Shown piece after piece: positions 28,705 through 38,728 of a stretch of DNA of 49,690 nt. Source of the stretch: Vulcanisaeta sp. (lineage in GTDB: Archaea > Thermoproteota > Thermoprotei > Thermoproteales > Thermocladiaceae); contig JAGDXB010000058.1 in the NCBI GenBank assembly GCA_023256215.1, positions 6,685-56,374 of the forward strand. The letters are read 5' to 3'. The number at the start of each line of letters is the position of its first letter. The first letter of the stretch is position 1. The position numbers were made by a program, and so were the translations under genes. Under the pieces are notes generated by a model that had not been told where the DNA came from, ran no database searches, and saw only the letters and a list, made by a program, of their open reading frames with translations.

Positions 28705-29697
28705 ATCACCTGATTGAACAACGAAATCACCACTGGGATTTAGTATGGTCTCACCATTCCTCAAAACACCAATTAAAACATAGTTATTCCTAACCTTCAA
28801 TTCCCTAGCAACATCAATAAATTTAGCACCAACAAATCCATCAGAACTTACCACGCCTATACCTCTACTGACCAAACCACTTAGTATTGAGGATAAACCA
28901 TGGTTAAAAACCTCATTAGCAATAACGGAAGTCGTGTAAGAACCAAGTGAAATAACAGAATTGGCTCCAGCTTTAATGACGTACTCTGTGTTAATCTCAT
29001 TCAGAACCTCAGCTATAATATAGGCATTGGCATTAATTTTCCTAATGCTCATAATCAATAACGTTACCTTAGCATCAGACGTATTTGCGTCAACTTCGTC
29101 AAAAGGCACGATAATGATAACAGAAGCTTTATCAACACCAGCCCTCATCAAATCAGTAATATTAAATGGATCACCGCGCACGAACTCAACCTCGCTCGGC
29201 AATGATGGTGGTTTATCACCATTAAATAAATAAAGAACATCTAGATACCTGCCCTCCCTATTCATAATGTTAATGAGCATGTTGATTACCTTTAACGCCC
29301 TACTGGCACTACCCATGATTACCACATGGCCACCTTTAGAACTCGTGTGATGACCAAGACTTTTCATAATCGCATTCTCAGTAAGTTCCGTAGCTATTGA
29401 CGCAGTCAATACGCTGATTATAGCTATACCCACAGGCATAATAACCATATCCGCAACCCTACCCCAAAAGGTCACGGGAACGATGTCCCCATAACCAACA
29501 GTCGTTATAGTCTCCATCACAAACCACACAGCATCGAAATAATTCTTAATACTAGGATTCTTGCCGTATTCAATCACGTAAATAACCAAGGCGCCAATAA
29601 AGAGGACCATAAAGAATAGAATCAAGGAGTAAAATATCACACTACGAACAACCTTACGAAACTTCCTCAACAGCCTAACTACGCTAAAGACAACCAC
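28684..29697 (-). CDS. Two-TM potassium channel with RCK/TrkA domains (MthK-like)
   Basis: Selectivity filter TTVGYGDIVP; VVIMGSASRALKVI Rossmann domain; C-terminal TrkA_C-like segment. Confidence 0.9.
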   Translation of the reverse strand: MVVFSVVRLLRKFRKVVRSVIFYSLILFFMVLFIGALVIYVIEYGKNPSIKNYFDAVWFVMETITTVGYGDIVPVTFWGRVADMVIMPVGIAIISVLTASIATELTENAIMKSLGHHTSSKGGHVVIMGSASRALKVINMLINIMNREGRYLDVLYLFNGDKPPSLPSEVEFVRGDPFNITDLMRAGVDKASVIIIVPFDEVDANTSDAKVTLLIMSIRKINANAYIIAEVLNEINTEYVIKAGANSVISLGSYTTSVIANEVFNHGLSSILSGLVSRGIGVVSSDGFVGAKFIDVARELKVRNNYVLIGVLRNGETILNPSGDFVVQSGDLLIVIK

Positions 29698-29782
29698 GCC
29701 GCACTAAAAAACTCACTACTTATCAGCCTTACCCACAAACTAAGTACTTGAAGAAAAAACACAAAGAGAAATAGAAACTGGT

Positions 29783-29895
29783 GGGCCCGCCGGGACTTGA
29801 ACCCGGGATCTCGGGCACGCTTACGTGACTCCCGCGCGTCAGGCTTAAGCGGGGCACACGCCCCTGGGCATCCTACCAGGCTAGACTACGGGCCC
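29783..29895 (-). tRNA. tRNA-Val(GAC) with two predicted introns (29845-29865 and 29810-29828)
   Basis: GGGCCCG/CGGGCCC acceptor stem, T-arm CCGGG-TTCAAGT-CCCGG, spliced anticodon arm CCCGC-CTGACGC-GCGGG, ACCA follows; bulge-helix-bulge geometry at both junctions. Confidence 0.85.
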
Positions 29896-30002
29896 GGCTA
29901 GCTAGTCAAAGCCATGGTTTTTATGTTTTTTGTTTCTTATTTTGCTAGGGTTCTTATGCGTAAGAGTAATTCTTTAAGTCTGCATGGCATAGTTATTGCC
30001 TA

Positions 30003-30968
30003 ATGCCGGACATTGTTGCTTTGGGTGAGCCTTTGGTTCAGTTTAACGCAGTTACTGATGGACCGCTTAGACATGTGACTTACTTTGAGAAGCACGCCAC
30101 TGGTTCTGAGGCTAATGTCTGCGTCGCTGCGGTTAGGCTCGGGGTTAGTTGCGGCTTGATCACTAGGCTTGGGACTGACGAGTTTGGACTCTTCATCTAT
30201 AATTGGTTGAGAGGTGAGGGCGTTGATGTAAGCCATATTAGGTTTGACCCTGAGAGACCTACGGGCATATACTTCGTTCAGAGGAATTACCCAATACCAG
30301 GTGTTAGCGATGTTCTTTATTACAGGAGAGGCTCCGCGGCCTCTGCATTAAATCCCAATGATGTGGATCCGGAGTACGTGGGTAGCGCTAGGGTTTTTCA
30401 TACCACAGGGATAACAATGGCTATTAGTGATACTGCTAGATCAGCTGCATTTAGGGGTTTGGAGGTCGCCCGTAGTAGAGGTGTTACCATATCGTTTGAT
30501 GTTAATTATAGGAAAAAGCTATGGCCACATATAGAGGATGCCGTTAGCGTACTGTCTAAGGCGCTTAGTTTTGTGGATATCGTGTTCCTTGATGAGGATG
30601 AGGCCGGTCTATTACTTGGTGTTTCCGCAGTTGATGAGGTGTTTAAGGAGTTACGTTCGAGGTTCAGCATTAATAGGATCGTGCTTAAGCTCGGACTCAA
30701 GGGGTCAATAGCGTATTGGGATGGTAGGATCGTTAAGGTCGATGCCTTTAGAGTTCCTGTTAAGGACCCAATCGGTGCTGGCGATGCGTATGCCGGGGTT
30801 TTCCTTGCGTCAATACTTAAGGGTTATGATGTGGAGAGGGCTATGAGGAGGGCTTCTGCAGCGGCTGCGTTAGTTGTCATGGTTAGGGGTGACGAGGAGA
30901 ACTTACCTAGGGAGGAGGACCTGGCTAGGTTCCTTGAGGGTTATGGCAGACAGGTTGATCTTAGGTAA
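30003..30968 (+). CDS. kdgK: PfkB-family sugar kinase, probably 2-keto-3-deoxygluconate kinase
   Basis: GSEANVCVAAVRLGVSCGLITRLGTDEFG and DPIGAGDAYAGVFLA PfkB signatures. Confidence 0.85.
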   Translation: MPDIVALGEPLVQFNAVTDGPLRHVTYFEKHATGSEANVCVAAVRLGVSCGLITRLGTDEFGLFIYNWLRGEGVDVSHIRFDPERPTGIYFVQRNYPIPGVSDVLYYRRGSAASALNPNDVDPEYVGSARVFHTTGITMAISDTARSAAFRGLEVARSRGVTISFDVNYRKKLWPHIEDAVSVLSKALSFVDIVFLDEDEAGLLLGVSAVDEVFKELRSRFSINRIVLKLGLKGSIAYWDGRIVKVDAFRVPVKDPIGAGDAYAGVFLASILKGYDVERAMRRASAAAALVVMVRGDEENLPREEDLARFLEGYGRQVDLR

Positions 30969-31003
30969 TTCGGTTTTTAAAGACCTAAGAGCGCCTTGTT
31001 TAT

Positions 31004-31645
31004 GTGCGTAGGGCATTAATAATTGGTGTTAACGATATTGGGATTGCTGTGGCTAGGTTACTTGTTGGTAATGGTTATGAGGTAGCCATGATAGCTAGGA
31101 GTGAGGATGAGGGCAAGTTGGGTAAGAAGGTTCCTGCCTATGTCTATGTTGGTGAACCCACTAAGGAGGATTTTCTAAGCGAGGTTGGTATTGATAGGGC
31201 TGAGCTCGTCCTGTCCCTGATCGATGATGACACCAATATTAGGGTAGCCGAAATAGCCAGGGCTAGAGGCGTGCCGTTAGTAATACTGCTCATTCATGAT
31301 AAGGATAAGTACCTGGACAGAGCTATTGAGTTGGGCGCGATGGCCGTATCAATTAGCGATGCCGTACTATCTAAGATAGCCAATTACATAAGGCCCCAGT
31401 TTAAGCAGTTACTGTATTCCGACGAAAATGTGCAGATGTATTACGTTATAATAAGCTCCGAGTCACCATACATAGGACAGAGTATTAAGGACATTGGCGA
31501 TAAATGCGGTGTCTCTATACCCGTCGTGGTGAGGAACAACGAGGTGATAATTACGGAACCAGAATTGAAGCTTGAGCCCGGCGATAAGATACTCGTGGTT
31601 GGCAATGCCGATTCCGTAGTTAAGTGCGTGGAGAGACTTTATTAA
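31004..31645 (+). CDS. TrkA-family K+ transport regulator
   Basis: RALIIGVNDIGIAVARLLVGNGYEV Rossmann start, C-terminal TrkA_C (GDKILVVGNADSV); TATA gtttttaaag about 26 nt upstream of GTG. Confidence 0.85.
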   Translation: MRRALIIGVNDIGIAVARLLVGNGYEVAMIARSEDEGKLGKKVPAYVYVGEPTKEDFLSEVGIDRAELVLSLIDDDTNIRVAEIARARGVPLVILLIHDKDKYLDRAIELGAMAVSISDAVLSKIANYIRPQFKQLLYSDENVQMYYVIISSESPYIGQSIKDIGDKCGVSIPVVVRNNEVIITEPELKLEPGDKILVVGNADSVVKCVERLY

Positions 31646-32945
31646 CCTGGTAAATAACAATCCCTACCACGAGCCAAAGTAATACTATTACTAGGTATAA
31701 GGGCTTAAGCATCGCTATGAGTATTATGGCCGTTCCATAAACTATAAAGCCGATTAATGAAATCAATGGTATTTCTAGACCTCTTATGATAATGCTGGGT
31801 GTATGGAAATACCTTACTAATTTCCTTTCATAATTCCTAAACCTAATTAGGGATGCCATAGTCATCAAGTACACAATTGTGGATGCAATACCGTAGGAGC
31901 TGGCTATGATGTCCACGCTGCCAGGTGCTATGAAGGCAATCGCTATTAATGAGGAAATAATAATTGAAATATATGGGGTCCTATACCTACCATGAACCCT
32001 ACTAAAGACTCTAGGTAATAATTTATCCTCGCTCATTACGTACATACTCCTAGAGAAATCAATTAGGCCTGCATTAACGGCTATTAGGAGGACTATTGCT
32101 ATTGACACTGATATGTAAGTAATCATATAGATGCTGTGTATTACATACCGAGCCAATGAGCCTATTGGGTCCTCTATTGAGATTGATGATATGGCACCGG
32201 TTAAAAGCGCTAATAGGGATAGCGATAGGGCTATGATTACGGACAATGACGAAACCCCAATAATTGCCCTGGGTACGGATATAGCCGGAACAAGGGCCTC
32301 ACCGGTTGATTGTGCAATAACGTCAATACCCGTATAACCCCTAAGTGAATAAGCCAACCCATTAATTATATTGCCCATTTTTACCTGGAACTTAAAACCG
32401 GTCAACACCTTACTTAATATTACGTGGGTATAACCTACCCATAATAGTAATAATATGCCTAATAGGTCTATCGTTAGGAGAAATAGGTTGAACCTGGCTG
32501 ATAGTTTGATGCCGAGAATGTTTATAATCATTAGCATCAATATGATGATTATTGAAAATAGGGAGTTAATTGGCCATGCTCTTAACGTGCTTAAAACGCC
32601 ACTTAGATAATTGGTAGTCCCCAGAGCCCCGTACGCTATCATAAGTATTTGGTCAAAGCTCAGTAACCAACCGGCTATGAAACCCATGAAATTACCTAAT
32701 TCACGTTTTATGTAGTAATAAGCGCCGCCTGTCCTCGGTATCGCACTACCAAATTCTGCATATGCAAGGCCTATTAGCCACATTGATAAGGAGCCGACTA
32801 GCATGATTATTGGTAACGCCGAGCCCGAGTATAGGGCTATGATACCTAGCGTGAAGTAATATGTTGATGACACATCGCTATAGCCAAGCGCTAGTAGGTC
32901 TATCGTGTTTAAGTCCCTCCTTAACCAATCAACCTTAATACCCAT
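31620..32945 (-). CDS. APC-superfamily amino acid permease
   Basis: Polytopic; GSAIPRTGGAYYYIKRELGNFMGFIAGWLLSFDQI. Confidence 0.85.
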   Translation of the reverse strand: MGIKVDWLRRDLNTIDLLALGYSDVSSTYYFTLGIIALYSGSALPIIMLVGSLSMWLIGLAYAEFGSAIPRTGGAYYYIKRELGNFMGFIAGWLLSFDQILMIAYGALGTTNYLSGVLSTLRAWPINSLFSIIIILMLMIINILGIKLSARFNLFLLTIDLLGILLLLWVGYTHVILSKVLTGFKFQVKMGNIINGLAYSLRGYTGIDVIAQSTGEALVPAISVPRAIIGVSSLSVIIALSLSLLALLTGAISSISIEDPIGSLARYVIHSIYMITYISVSIAIVLLIAVNAGLIDFSRSMYVMSEDKLLPRVFSRVHGRYRTPYISIIISSLIAIAFIAPGSVDIIASSYGIASTIVYLMTMASLIRFRNYERKLVRYFHTPSIIIRGLEIPLISLIGFIVYGTAIILIAMLKPLYLVIVLLWLVVGIVIYQVNKVSPRT

Positions 32946-33060
32946 TGTACACCATTATTCATGAGGTTTCTTTATTTTTAAGGGGGGTGTTCACGGTGTT
33001 TCCACGGTGGTTTCATTCATATGCCTTATAAGGATTCATGTGAGCAACACCGTGATCGGT

Positions 33061-33618
33061 ATGAAGCCGTGGATAATAGGTATAGTAATAGTGGTAATAG
33101 TAATAGGAATAGTGGCATACTTAATTGTTGGGCATGGAGTTGGTGGTATATCGATAATGCCAAGCTCATCATCGACAAGTCAAGTCTATGTGTATTTAAG
33201 CGATAAGCCCGTGAAGGTTGATCACCTATACGTTACAATCAGTGAGGTTGCATTTCACAGGGAGGGTGGTGGTAATGGGACATGGATAACCTGCAGCCTA
33301 ACAAGTACTACCTTTGATCTGGCGCAGTTGGTCAATACCAGTCAATTAATGGCTCAGTGTTCCTTGACCAACGGTACATACAACATAATTCGCTTAATCG
33401 TTACGAATATACAGGCTGTGGCTAATGGGCAGACATATAACTGTACATTACCGAGTGGCAGGTTCGAAATACCTCTTGAGCCAAACCCAATTGTCGTTAA
33501 TGGCACGAGTTATGACGTGAATGTTGACTTTGGTGCAGTCAGTAACGTGATTATTACAGGTAGTGGTAAGTGTCTCGTAATGCCAGTAATACATGTGGCG
33601 GTAAAGAAGCATTCATAG
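33061..33618 (+). CDS. Membrane-anchored DUF4382-like extracellular protein
   Basis: MKPWIIGIVIVVIVIGIVAYLIVG anchor, then VYVYLSDKPVKVDHLYVTISEVAFHREG; longer ORF start at 33007 less likely. Confidence 0.65.
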   Translation: MKPWIIGIVIVVIVIGIVAYLIVGHGVGGISIMPSSSSTSQVYVYLSDKPVKVDHLYVTISEVAFHREGGGNGTWITCSLTSTTFDLAQLVNTSQLMAQCSLTNGTYNIIRLIVTNIQAVANGQTYNCTLPSGRFEIPLEPNPIVVNGTSYDVNVDFGAVSNVIITGSGKCLVMPVIHVAVKKHS

Positions 33619-33694
33619 GCTCTATACTTAGTCCTAAAAGGTCCTTAAAAAATCCATTATTATATTGATAAGTTGCAATAAGGTTGCCATTTAG

Positions 33695-34054
33695 TTGCCT
33701 GTGCGCTTTTACGATATGGTTAAAGGCTGTTGCAGAGATTTAGGCTTGATGATGCCTAGGAAAAAACCAAGGACTAGGATGGAGATATATGCAGATATAT
33801 TATTGGCTGTTGATAAGATGGGGAGTTGCGATAAACTAAGTAGGTTGGCTATGATGGTCGGTGTTCCATACGATAGATTAATACGTTACTTAAGCGAACT
33901 TAAGAACCTAGGCCTAATCAGGTGGGAGCCATACTCAGGTGTTTACCTTACATCCACTGGGTTGGAGGTCATAATCAATGCCCAGAGTAACAGAAATAAC
34001 TTAGTTCTTATCCTTACCAAGTTTGCCCAGAGTAGAGCCAGGGTTGCCACGTAA
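33695..34054 (+). CDS. Winged-helix transcriptional regulator
   Basis: IYADILLAVDKMGSCDKLSRLAMMVGVPYDRLIRYLSELKNLGLIRWEPYSGVYLTSTGLEVI. Confidence 0.7.
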   Translation: MPVRFYDMVKGCCRDLGLMMPRKKPRTRMEIYADILLAVDKMGSCDKLSRLAMMVGVPYDRLIRYLSELKNLGLIRWEPYSGVYLTSTGLEVIINAQSNRNNLVLILTKFAQSRARVAT

Positions 34055-34600
34055 AATCAAAATATTAGTTACACCAGCCCTTCTCCTCTCAATAATACCC
34101 TTAGCCTCCAATCTCTTAACGAGCCTAGAAACCTGGTACTTACTGAGCCCTAATTCACGACCAAGCTCTGCCTGCGTTATTACACCACCTCTACCACGTA
34201 TTACTGACACAGCCTTCCTCTCTAGATTTGTTAGTACTAAATTGTTAATTATCCTATTAGCATCACCATCATTAATTGCGGCAAGAGAACCGACGCCATT
34301 ATTACTCGTGTTTCTACCCCTCAGTGCTATCGCGGAGTATATCATTATCGAGGCTAAGGAAGATAGAATTGCAGTTAATACTATGCTTATTATGATATCG
34401 TAGGCAAGGACAGGGCTTGTGAATGGCTGTATTGAACCAATGACCTTAAGTACACCATCAGGTCCCACCGCAACTACGGGCACCCTGAGGTTTAAGAATA
34501 ATGTGTCGTATAACTTAACGACTAGATATATCGACAATGCCATGAGCGAGATACCAACCCATAACCTATAATTCCTTATTGATGACAAGTCATTCACCAT
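34001..34600 (-). CDS. Membrane-anchored winged-helix regulator
   Basis: Two N-terminal hydrophobic segments and C-terminal ITQAELGRELGLSKYQVSRLVKRLEAKGIIERRRAG. Confidence 0.75.
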   Translation of the reverse strand: MVNDLSSIRNYRLWVGISLMALSIYLVVKLYDTLFLNLRVPVVAVGPDGVLKVIGSIQPFTSPVLAYDIIISIVLTAILSSLASIMIYSAIALRGRNTSNNGVGSLAAINDGDANRIINNLVLTNLERKAVSVIRGRGGVITQAELGRELGLSKYQVSRLVKRLEAKGIIERRRAGVTNILILRGNPGSTLGKLGKDKN

Positions 34601-34720
34601 AACTATCTACTGAGATTTCTACGAAATGCCTTATTAAACTTCTCCCGCTTATTCCCTGTAGTCTTAACTATACATAATGAAAAGCTTAATTTTTGCAGGT
34701 AAGACTATGGTTGTAATTTA

Positions 34721-36208
34721 ATGAATATATACTTAGTATCCACAATGAGTGACTCGGGAAAAACGGTAATAGTAAGCGCATTACTTAGGATACTTAGGGC
34801 TAGGGGTTTTAAGGTATCGCCATTCAAGGCACAAAACATGTCATTAAATAGCTATCCAGCAATTGAGGGTGGTGAAATAGCCCTAGCCCAGGCAATGCAG
34901 GCCTATGTTGCCGATCTAGCACCCAGTATTTATCATAATCCGATCCTAATTAAACCCATGACCAGTCATTTAGCAGAGTATGTGATACTTGGCAAACCAA
35001 GGAGCCAACTAGCCTTTAATGATTATCTAACAAAGCCCTCGATTAGGCGACTTGCAATTAATGCCGTTAAGAGGAGTATAGAGGTTCTTAAGAATAATTA
35101 TGATATCGTTATTGGGGAGGGCGCCGGCTCTGCATATGAACCGAACCTCGCCAGCAAGGACATTGCGAATTTTAGACCAGCCGAGTGGCTTAACGCCAAT
35201 GTTTACGTTATACTCGACATAGATAGGGGTGGCTCATTCATACAGGGGTTAGGCTTGATGAACGCACTAACGCCTAGATGGAGGAGGATGGTTAAGGGCT
35301 TCATAATAAATAAGTTTAGGGGTGATGAGAAATTGCTGGATTATGCGGTAAAGTGGCTTGAGGAAAGGACTGGTAAGCCTGTTCTTGGCATTCTGCCCTA
35401 TGTTGATGACCTATGGCTATGGCCTGAGGACTCCATGGACCTTAGACCCATTGGTAATGGACCTCTTGATGTAGCCCTAATAGCCTATCCGTACATATCG
35501 AATTTCAACGATATCTACCCATTAGTACTTGAGGAGGATGTTACCGTGAGAATCGTTAGAAGTCCGCAGGAACTTGGTGAACCTCATCTAATCATTTTGC
35601 CTGGCTCTAAGAATGTTATCGCTAGCCTTGAGTGGATGAGAAGGGTGGGTATGGATAGGGCCTTGGCTAGAGTTAAGGGTTCGTCAGTTATATTAGGCAT
35701 TTGTGGTGGCTTCCAAGCCCTAAGTAGAAGGCTTAGCGACCCGTATGGTTTAGAGGCGGGTAGTCCTGGGGATTATCACGGGCTTGGTTTTGTTAATATT
35801 GATACTGTGTATGGTATTGATAAGGTTGTGGCACTATCAAGGGCTATTGGACTAAGGGGTAGTATTGAGGGTATTGAGGTTAGGGGCTATGAAATACATA
35901 GAGGTCTACCTCGTTATATTGATGATGAGCCATTAATAATGATTAGGGAGAGGAATGGCAAGATTGTGGAGCAACCTGATGGTGTTTTTAGGGAGAGGGA
36001 TTTGATAATTGGTGTAACGCTTCACGACTCACTTGGTGACCCTCACTTTAGAGAGTTCGTGCTCAATATAGCCAGGGAGAATGCGGGACTTCCTAAGCGT
36101 AAGGCATCGAATATTTCGAGTATTGATCTGCTACTGAGACAGATTGATAGGTTTTCTTCGATAATTAAGGATAAGATTGATGTGGATTACATGATTAATA
36201 ATGATTAA
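34721..36208 (+). CDS. cobQ: Cobyric acid synthase
   Basis: VSTMSDSGKTVIVSALLRIL, FKAQNMSLNSYP, GICGGFQALSR class I amidotransferase. Confidence 0.9.
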   Translation: MNIYLVSTMSDSGKTVIVSALLRILRARGFKVSPFKAQNMSLNSYPAIEGGEIALAQAMQAYVADLAPSIYHNPILIKPMTSHLAEYVILGKPRSQLAFNDYLTKPSIRRLAINAVKRSIEVLKNNYDIVIGEGAGSAYEPNLASKDIANFRPAEWLNANVYVILDIDRGGSFIQGLGLMNALTPRWRRMVKGFIINKFRGDEKLLDYAVKWLEERTGKPVLGILPYVDDLWLWPEDSMDLRPIGNGPLDVALIAYPYISNFNDIYPLVLEEDVTVRIVRSPQELGEPHLIILPGSKNVIASLEWMRRVGMDRALARVKGSSVILGICGGFQALSRRLSDPYGLEAGSPGDYHGLGFVNIDTVYGIDKVVALSRAIGLRGSIEGIEVRGYEIHRGLPRYIDDEPLIMIRERNGKIVEQPDGVFRERDLIIGVTLHDSLGDPHFREFVLNIARENAGLPKRKASNISSIDLLLRQIDRFSSIIKDKIDVDYMINND

Positions 36209-36285
36209 TATGTCTTATTTGCTGCGATAATTATTGGCAAATTTTAAGGCATACTTAAAAGGCGTAATTAATTGCGATATGGCAT

Positions 36286-37359
36286 ATGGATAAATGGCCT
36301 GAGAGGAAGGAGCCCTACTTTCACCCGGCTGTTTTAGAGTTTGAGAAGATGGCTTCGGATCAAGGTAAATACCTCGAATTCGTCAAAGAGTGGCTTAGTT
36401 ATTCATGGAGGTGGGCTAAGGAGGATAAGTATAAGCTGGTCTTTAGGGTTCAGGCGGCGATAATTGATGCGTTGAGGGAGTTCTTGAATTCCAGGGGGTT
36501 CACTGAGGTTCTGGCGCCAATAATAGGCCCGGTGACTGATCCAGGCATTAGGGGTGCTAAGCAGGCTACGGTTGATTTCTATGGAATGGAGTATAAGGTA
36601 ATGTCAAGCGCCATACTCTACAAGCAGTACATGGCCGCGTCACTTGGCAAGATCTACTTCCTAAGTCCAAACATTAGATTTGAACCAAACGACAGTGTTT
36701 TCACGGGAAGGCACTTGGTTGAGTTTTACCAGCTGGATCTCGAGGTTTATGGCGCGACATATAACGATGTTATTGACCTAGCTGAGGACATGATTATTTA
36801 TGTAATTAAACGTGTCAGGGAGGAATACGGTAAGGAACTTGAGACAAAGCTTAACAGGCAACTGCCTGACTTCAGGAAGCCATTCAGAAGATATACGCAT
36901 AAGGAGGCCGTGGAACTCGTTAATGAATTAGGCTGCAAGAATCCACCAAATACTGAAATAAGGTGGGAATGTGAGAAATTACTGTCAGCTTATCATGAGA
37001 ATCCATTCTTCATAATTGATTATCCCAAGGGAGCCAGGGGATTCTACGACCGTGAAGACCCGCAAAGACCTGGCATACTTAGGGACTTCGACATGCTATA
37101 CCCAGAGGGCTTCGGCGAGGCTATTAGCGGTGCTGAGCGTGAGTATGAACCTGTTAAGGTAATTGCTAGGATGAGGGAGGGTGGTGAAGACCCGAATAAG
37201 TATAGGTGGTACTTAATGATGCTCAGGGAGTTTTACCCACTGCAAACCGCTGGTTTTGGTATTGGTGTTGAGCGATTAACGAGATATGTGTGTGGGTTAA
37301 GAGCTGTTTGGGAGTCTAGACCATATCCAAAACTGGCTGGCATTGGTCCAACACCCTAA
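36286..37359 (+). CDS. AsnRS-related protein lacking anticodon-binding domain (archaeal asparagine synthetase AS-AR type)
   Basis: Class II core FLSPNIRFEPNDSVFTGRHLVEFYQLDLEV and motif 3-like GFGIGVERLTRYVCGL; no N-terminal OB-fold. Confidence 0.8.
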   Translation: MDKWPERKEPYFHPAVLEFEKMASDQGKYLEFVKEWLSYSWRWAKEDKYKLVFRVQAAIIDALREFLNSRGFTEVLAPIIGPVTDPGIRGAKQATVDFYGMEYKVMSSAILYKQYMAASLGKIYFLSPNIRFEPNDSVFTGRHLVEFYQLDLEVYGATYNDVIDLAEDMIIYVIKRVREEYGKELETKLNRQLPDFRKPFRRYTHKEAVELVNELGCKNPPNTEIRWECEKLLSAYHENPFFIIDYPKGARGFYDREDPQRPGILRDFDMLYPEGFGEAISGAEREYEPVKVIARMREGGEDPNKYRWYLMMLREFYPLQTAGFGIGVERLTRYVCGLRAVWESRPYPKLAGIGPTP

Positions 37360-37407
37360 ATCCATTGCAAGAAATAATTTATAAATAAACTCTAGAGCCA
37401 ACCGATA

Positions 37408-38559
37408 ATGCCTGGGGAAACCTTCACAACATCAGTGGTTGGTAGTTTTCCAAGGCCTAAATGGTTAATAGAGGCCTTCGATAAATTCAATAAGGGTGAG
37501 ATAAGCAAGGAGGAGCTTGACGAATACCTTGATGATGCTGTTAAGCTGACCGTTAAGGAGGAGGAGCTGGCTGGTCTGGATGTTATAACCGATGGTGAGC
37601 AGAGGAGGACGAGCTTCGTGGCATTTGTTGGCCAGAAGATACCTGGCTTTAAGTTGATCTACGTTACCGATATAAATCCAAGAGCAATAGAAATAATGAA
37701 ACAATACAAGGCACAACTAACCTACTGGAGAGCCGTGGCTGTTGAACAAATAAGGGACTCCATAATAGCCCTTGACGAGTTCAGGTTCACCAGGTCAGTC
37801 ACTAACAAGAGGATTAAGGTCACGTTACCAAGCCCATACCTAATCATGTGGGAGACCTGGGACGCAAAGTACTCGAGGCAGGTATACCCACAGCCCGAGG
37901 ATCTTGCCCAGGACTACATAAAGGTGCTTAGGCAGGAAATAATTAGGCTCAGAGATGCCGGCGTGGATTTCATACAACTCGATGAGCCAATGCTTGGCGA
38001 CTTAGTCGAGGCCAAGGAAAATGAGCCGGATAGATATAGGAAGGTCATTGAGGCAATACACGGGCAGAAGTACAGGGGGTTCAAGAACGAACTTTACCTA
38101 GCCAGGGACCTAATAAACGAGACCATTAAGGGAATCGATGGCGTGAGGATAGGGATGCACATGGATAGGTGGCCAAACCCAGACTCCCCATTCTACGGTA
38201 TGGGCTTCGAGAGGCTCGCACCTGAGGTATACGACATAAAGGTCAAGCAGTACGTGCTAGAGTATGCAAGCCCAGGTAGTGGAGATCCAGCAGTCTTTGC
38301 GAAGGATTTACCTAGCGACAAGGAGCTCGGGCTCGGCGTGATTGATGTGAGAAACCCACAGGTTGAGGATCCACAGGTTGTCGTGCAGAGAGTCGAGAGG
38401 GTCCTAAAGGTTCTCGACCCAAGTAGGGTGTGGCTAAACCCAGACTGTGGTTTTGCGCCAGGCATGTACAGGAAGTTCGAGAGGAAGATAGCCTTCTCCA
38501 AAATACGCTCCATGACCGAGGCCGCAAAGATTTTAAGGAAGAAGTACGGTGAAAAGTAA
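37408..38559 (+). CDS. metE: Core-MetE cobalamin-independent methionine synthase
   Basis: TTSVVGSFPRPKWL, FIQLDEPML, RIGMHMDRW, WLNPDCGF. Confidence 0.9.
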   Translation: MPGETFTTSVVGSFPRPKWLIEAFDKFNKGEISKEELDEYLDDAVKLTVKEEELAGLDVITDGEQRRTSFVAFVGQKIPGFKLIYVTDINPRAIEIMKQYKAQLTYWRAVAVEQIRDSIIALDEFRFTRSVTNKRIKVTLPSPYLIMWETWDAKYSRQVYPQPEDLAQDYIKVLRQEIIRLRDAGVDFIQLDEPMLGDLVEAKENEPDRYRKVIEAIHGQKYRGFKNELYLARDLINETIKGIDGVRIGMHMDRWPNPDSPFYGMGFERLAPEVYDIKVKQYVLEYASPGSGDPAVFAKDLPSDKELGLGVIDVRNPQVEDPQVVVQRVERVLKVLDPSRVWLNPDCGFAPGMYRKFERKIAFSKIRSMTEAAKILRKKYGEK

Positions 38560-38566
38560 GGACTTT

Positions 38567-38626
38567 GCTTATGATGAGTACGGACCGGCTTGATCAAAAT
38601 GAAGAATGCTATCCTTACTGAGCAAC
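38567..38626 (+). ncRNA. C/D-box sRNA candidate
   Basis: C ATGATGA (38571-38577), guide GTACGGACCGG, degenerate D' CTTGA (38589-38593), C' ATGAAGA (38599-38605), guide ATGCTATCCTTA, D CTGA (38618-38621). Confidence 0.6.
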
Positions 38627-38728
38627 CATTAATCCTACTTTCCAGCTTCACCTCTGTTTCCTTAATCCTATTACTTAACCCGCTGTCTCTATCGAGGCTT
38701 CCTTGTTCGCTGGGTCCAGGCTCAAACA

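Noticed and set aside
34023-34403. 126-aa plus-strand ORF antisense to the membrane-anchored regulator
   Set aside because: Antisense shadow; the minus frame has clear HTH and TM features.
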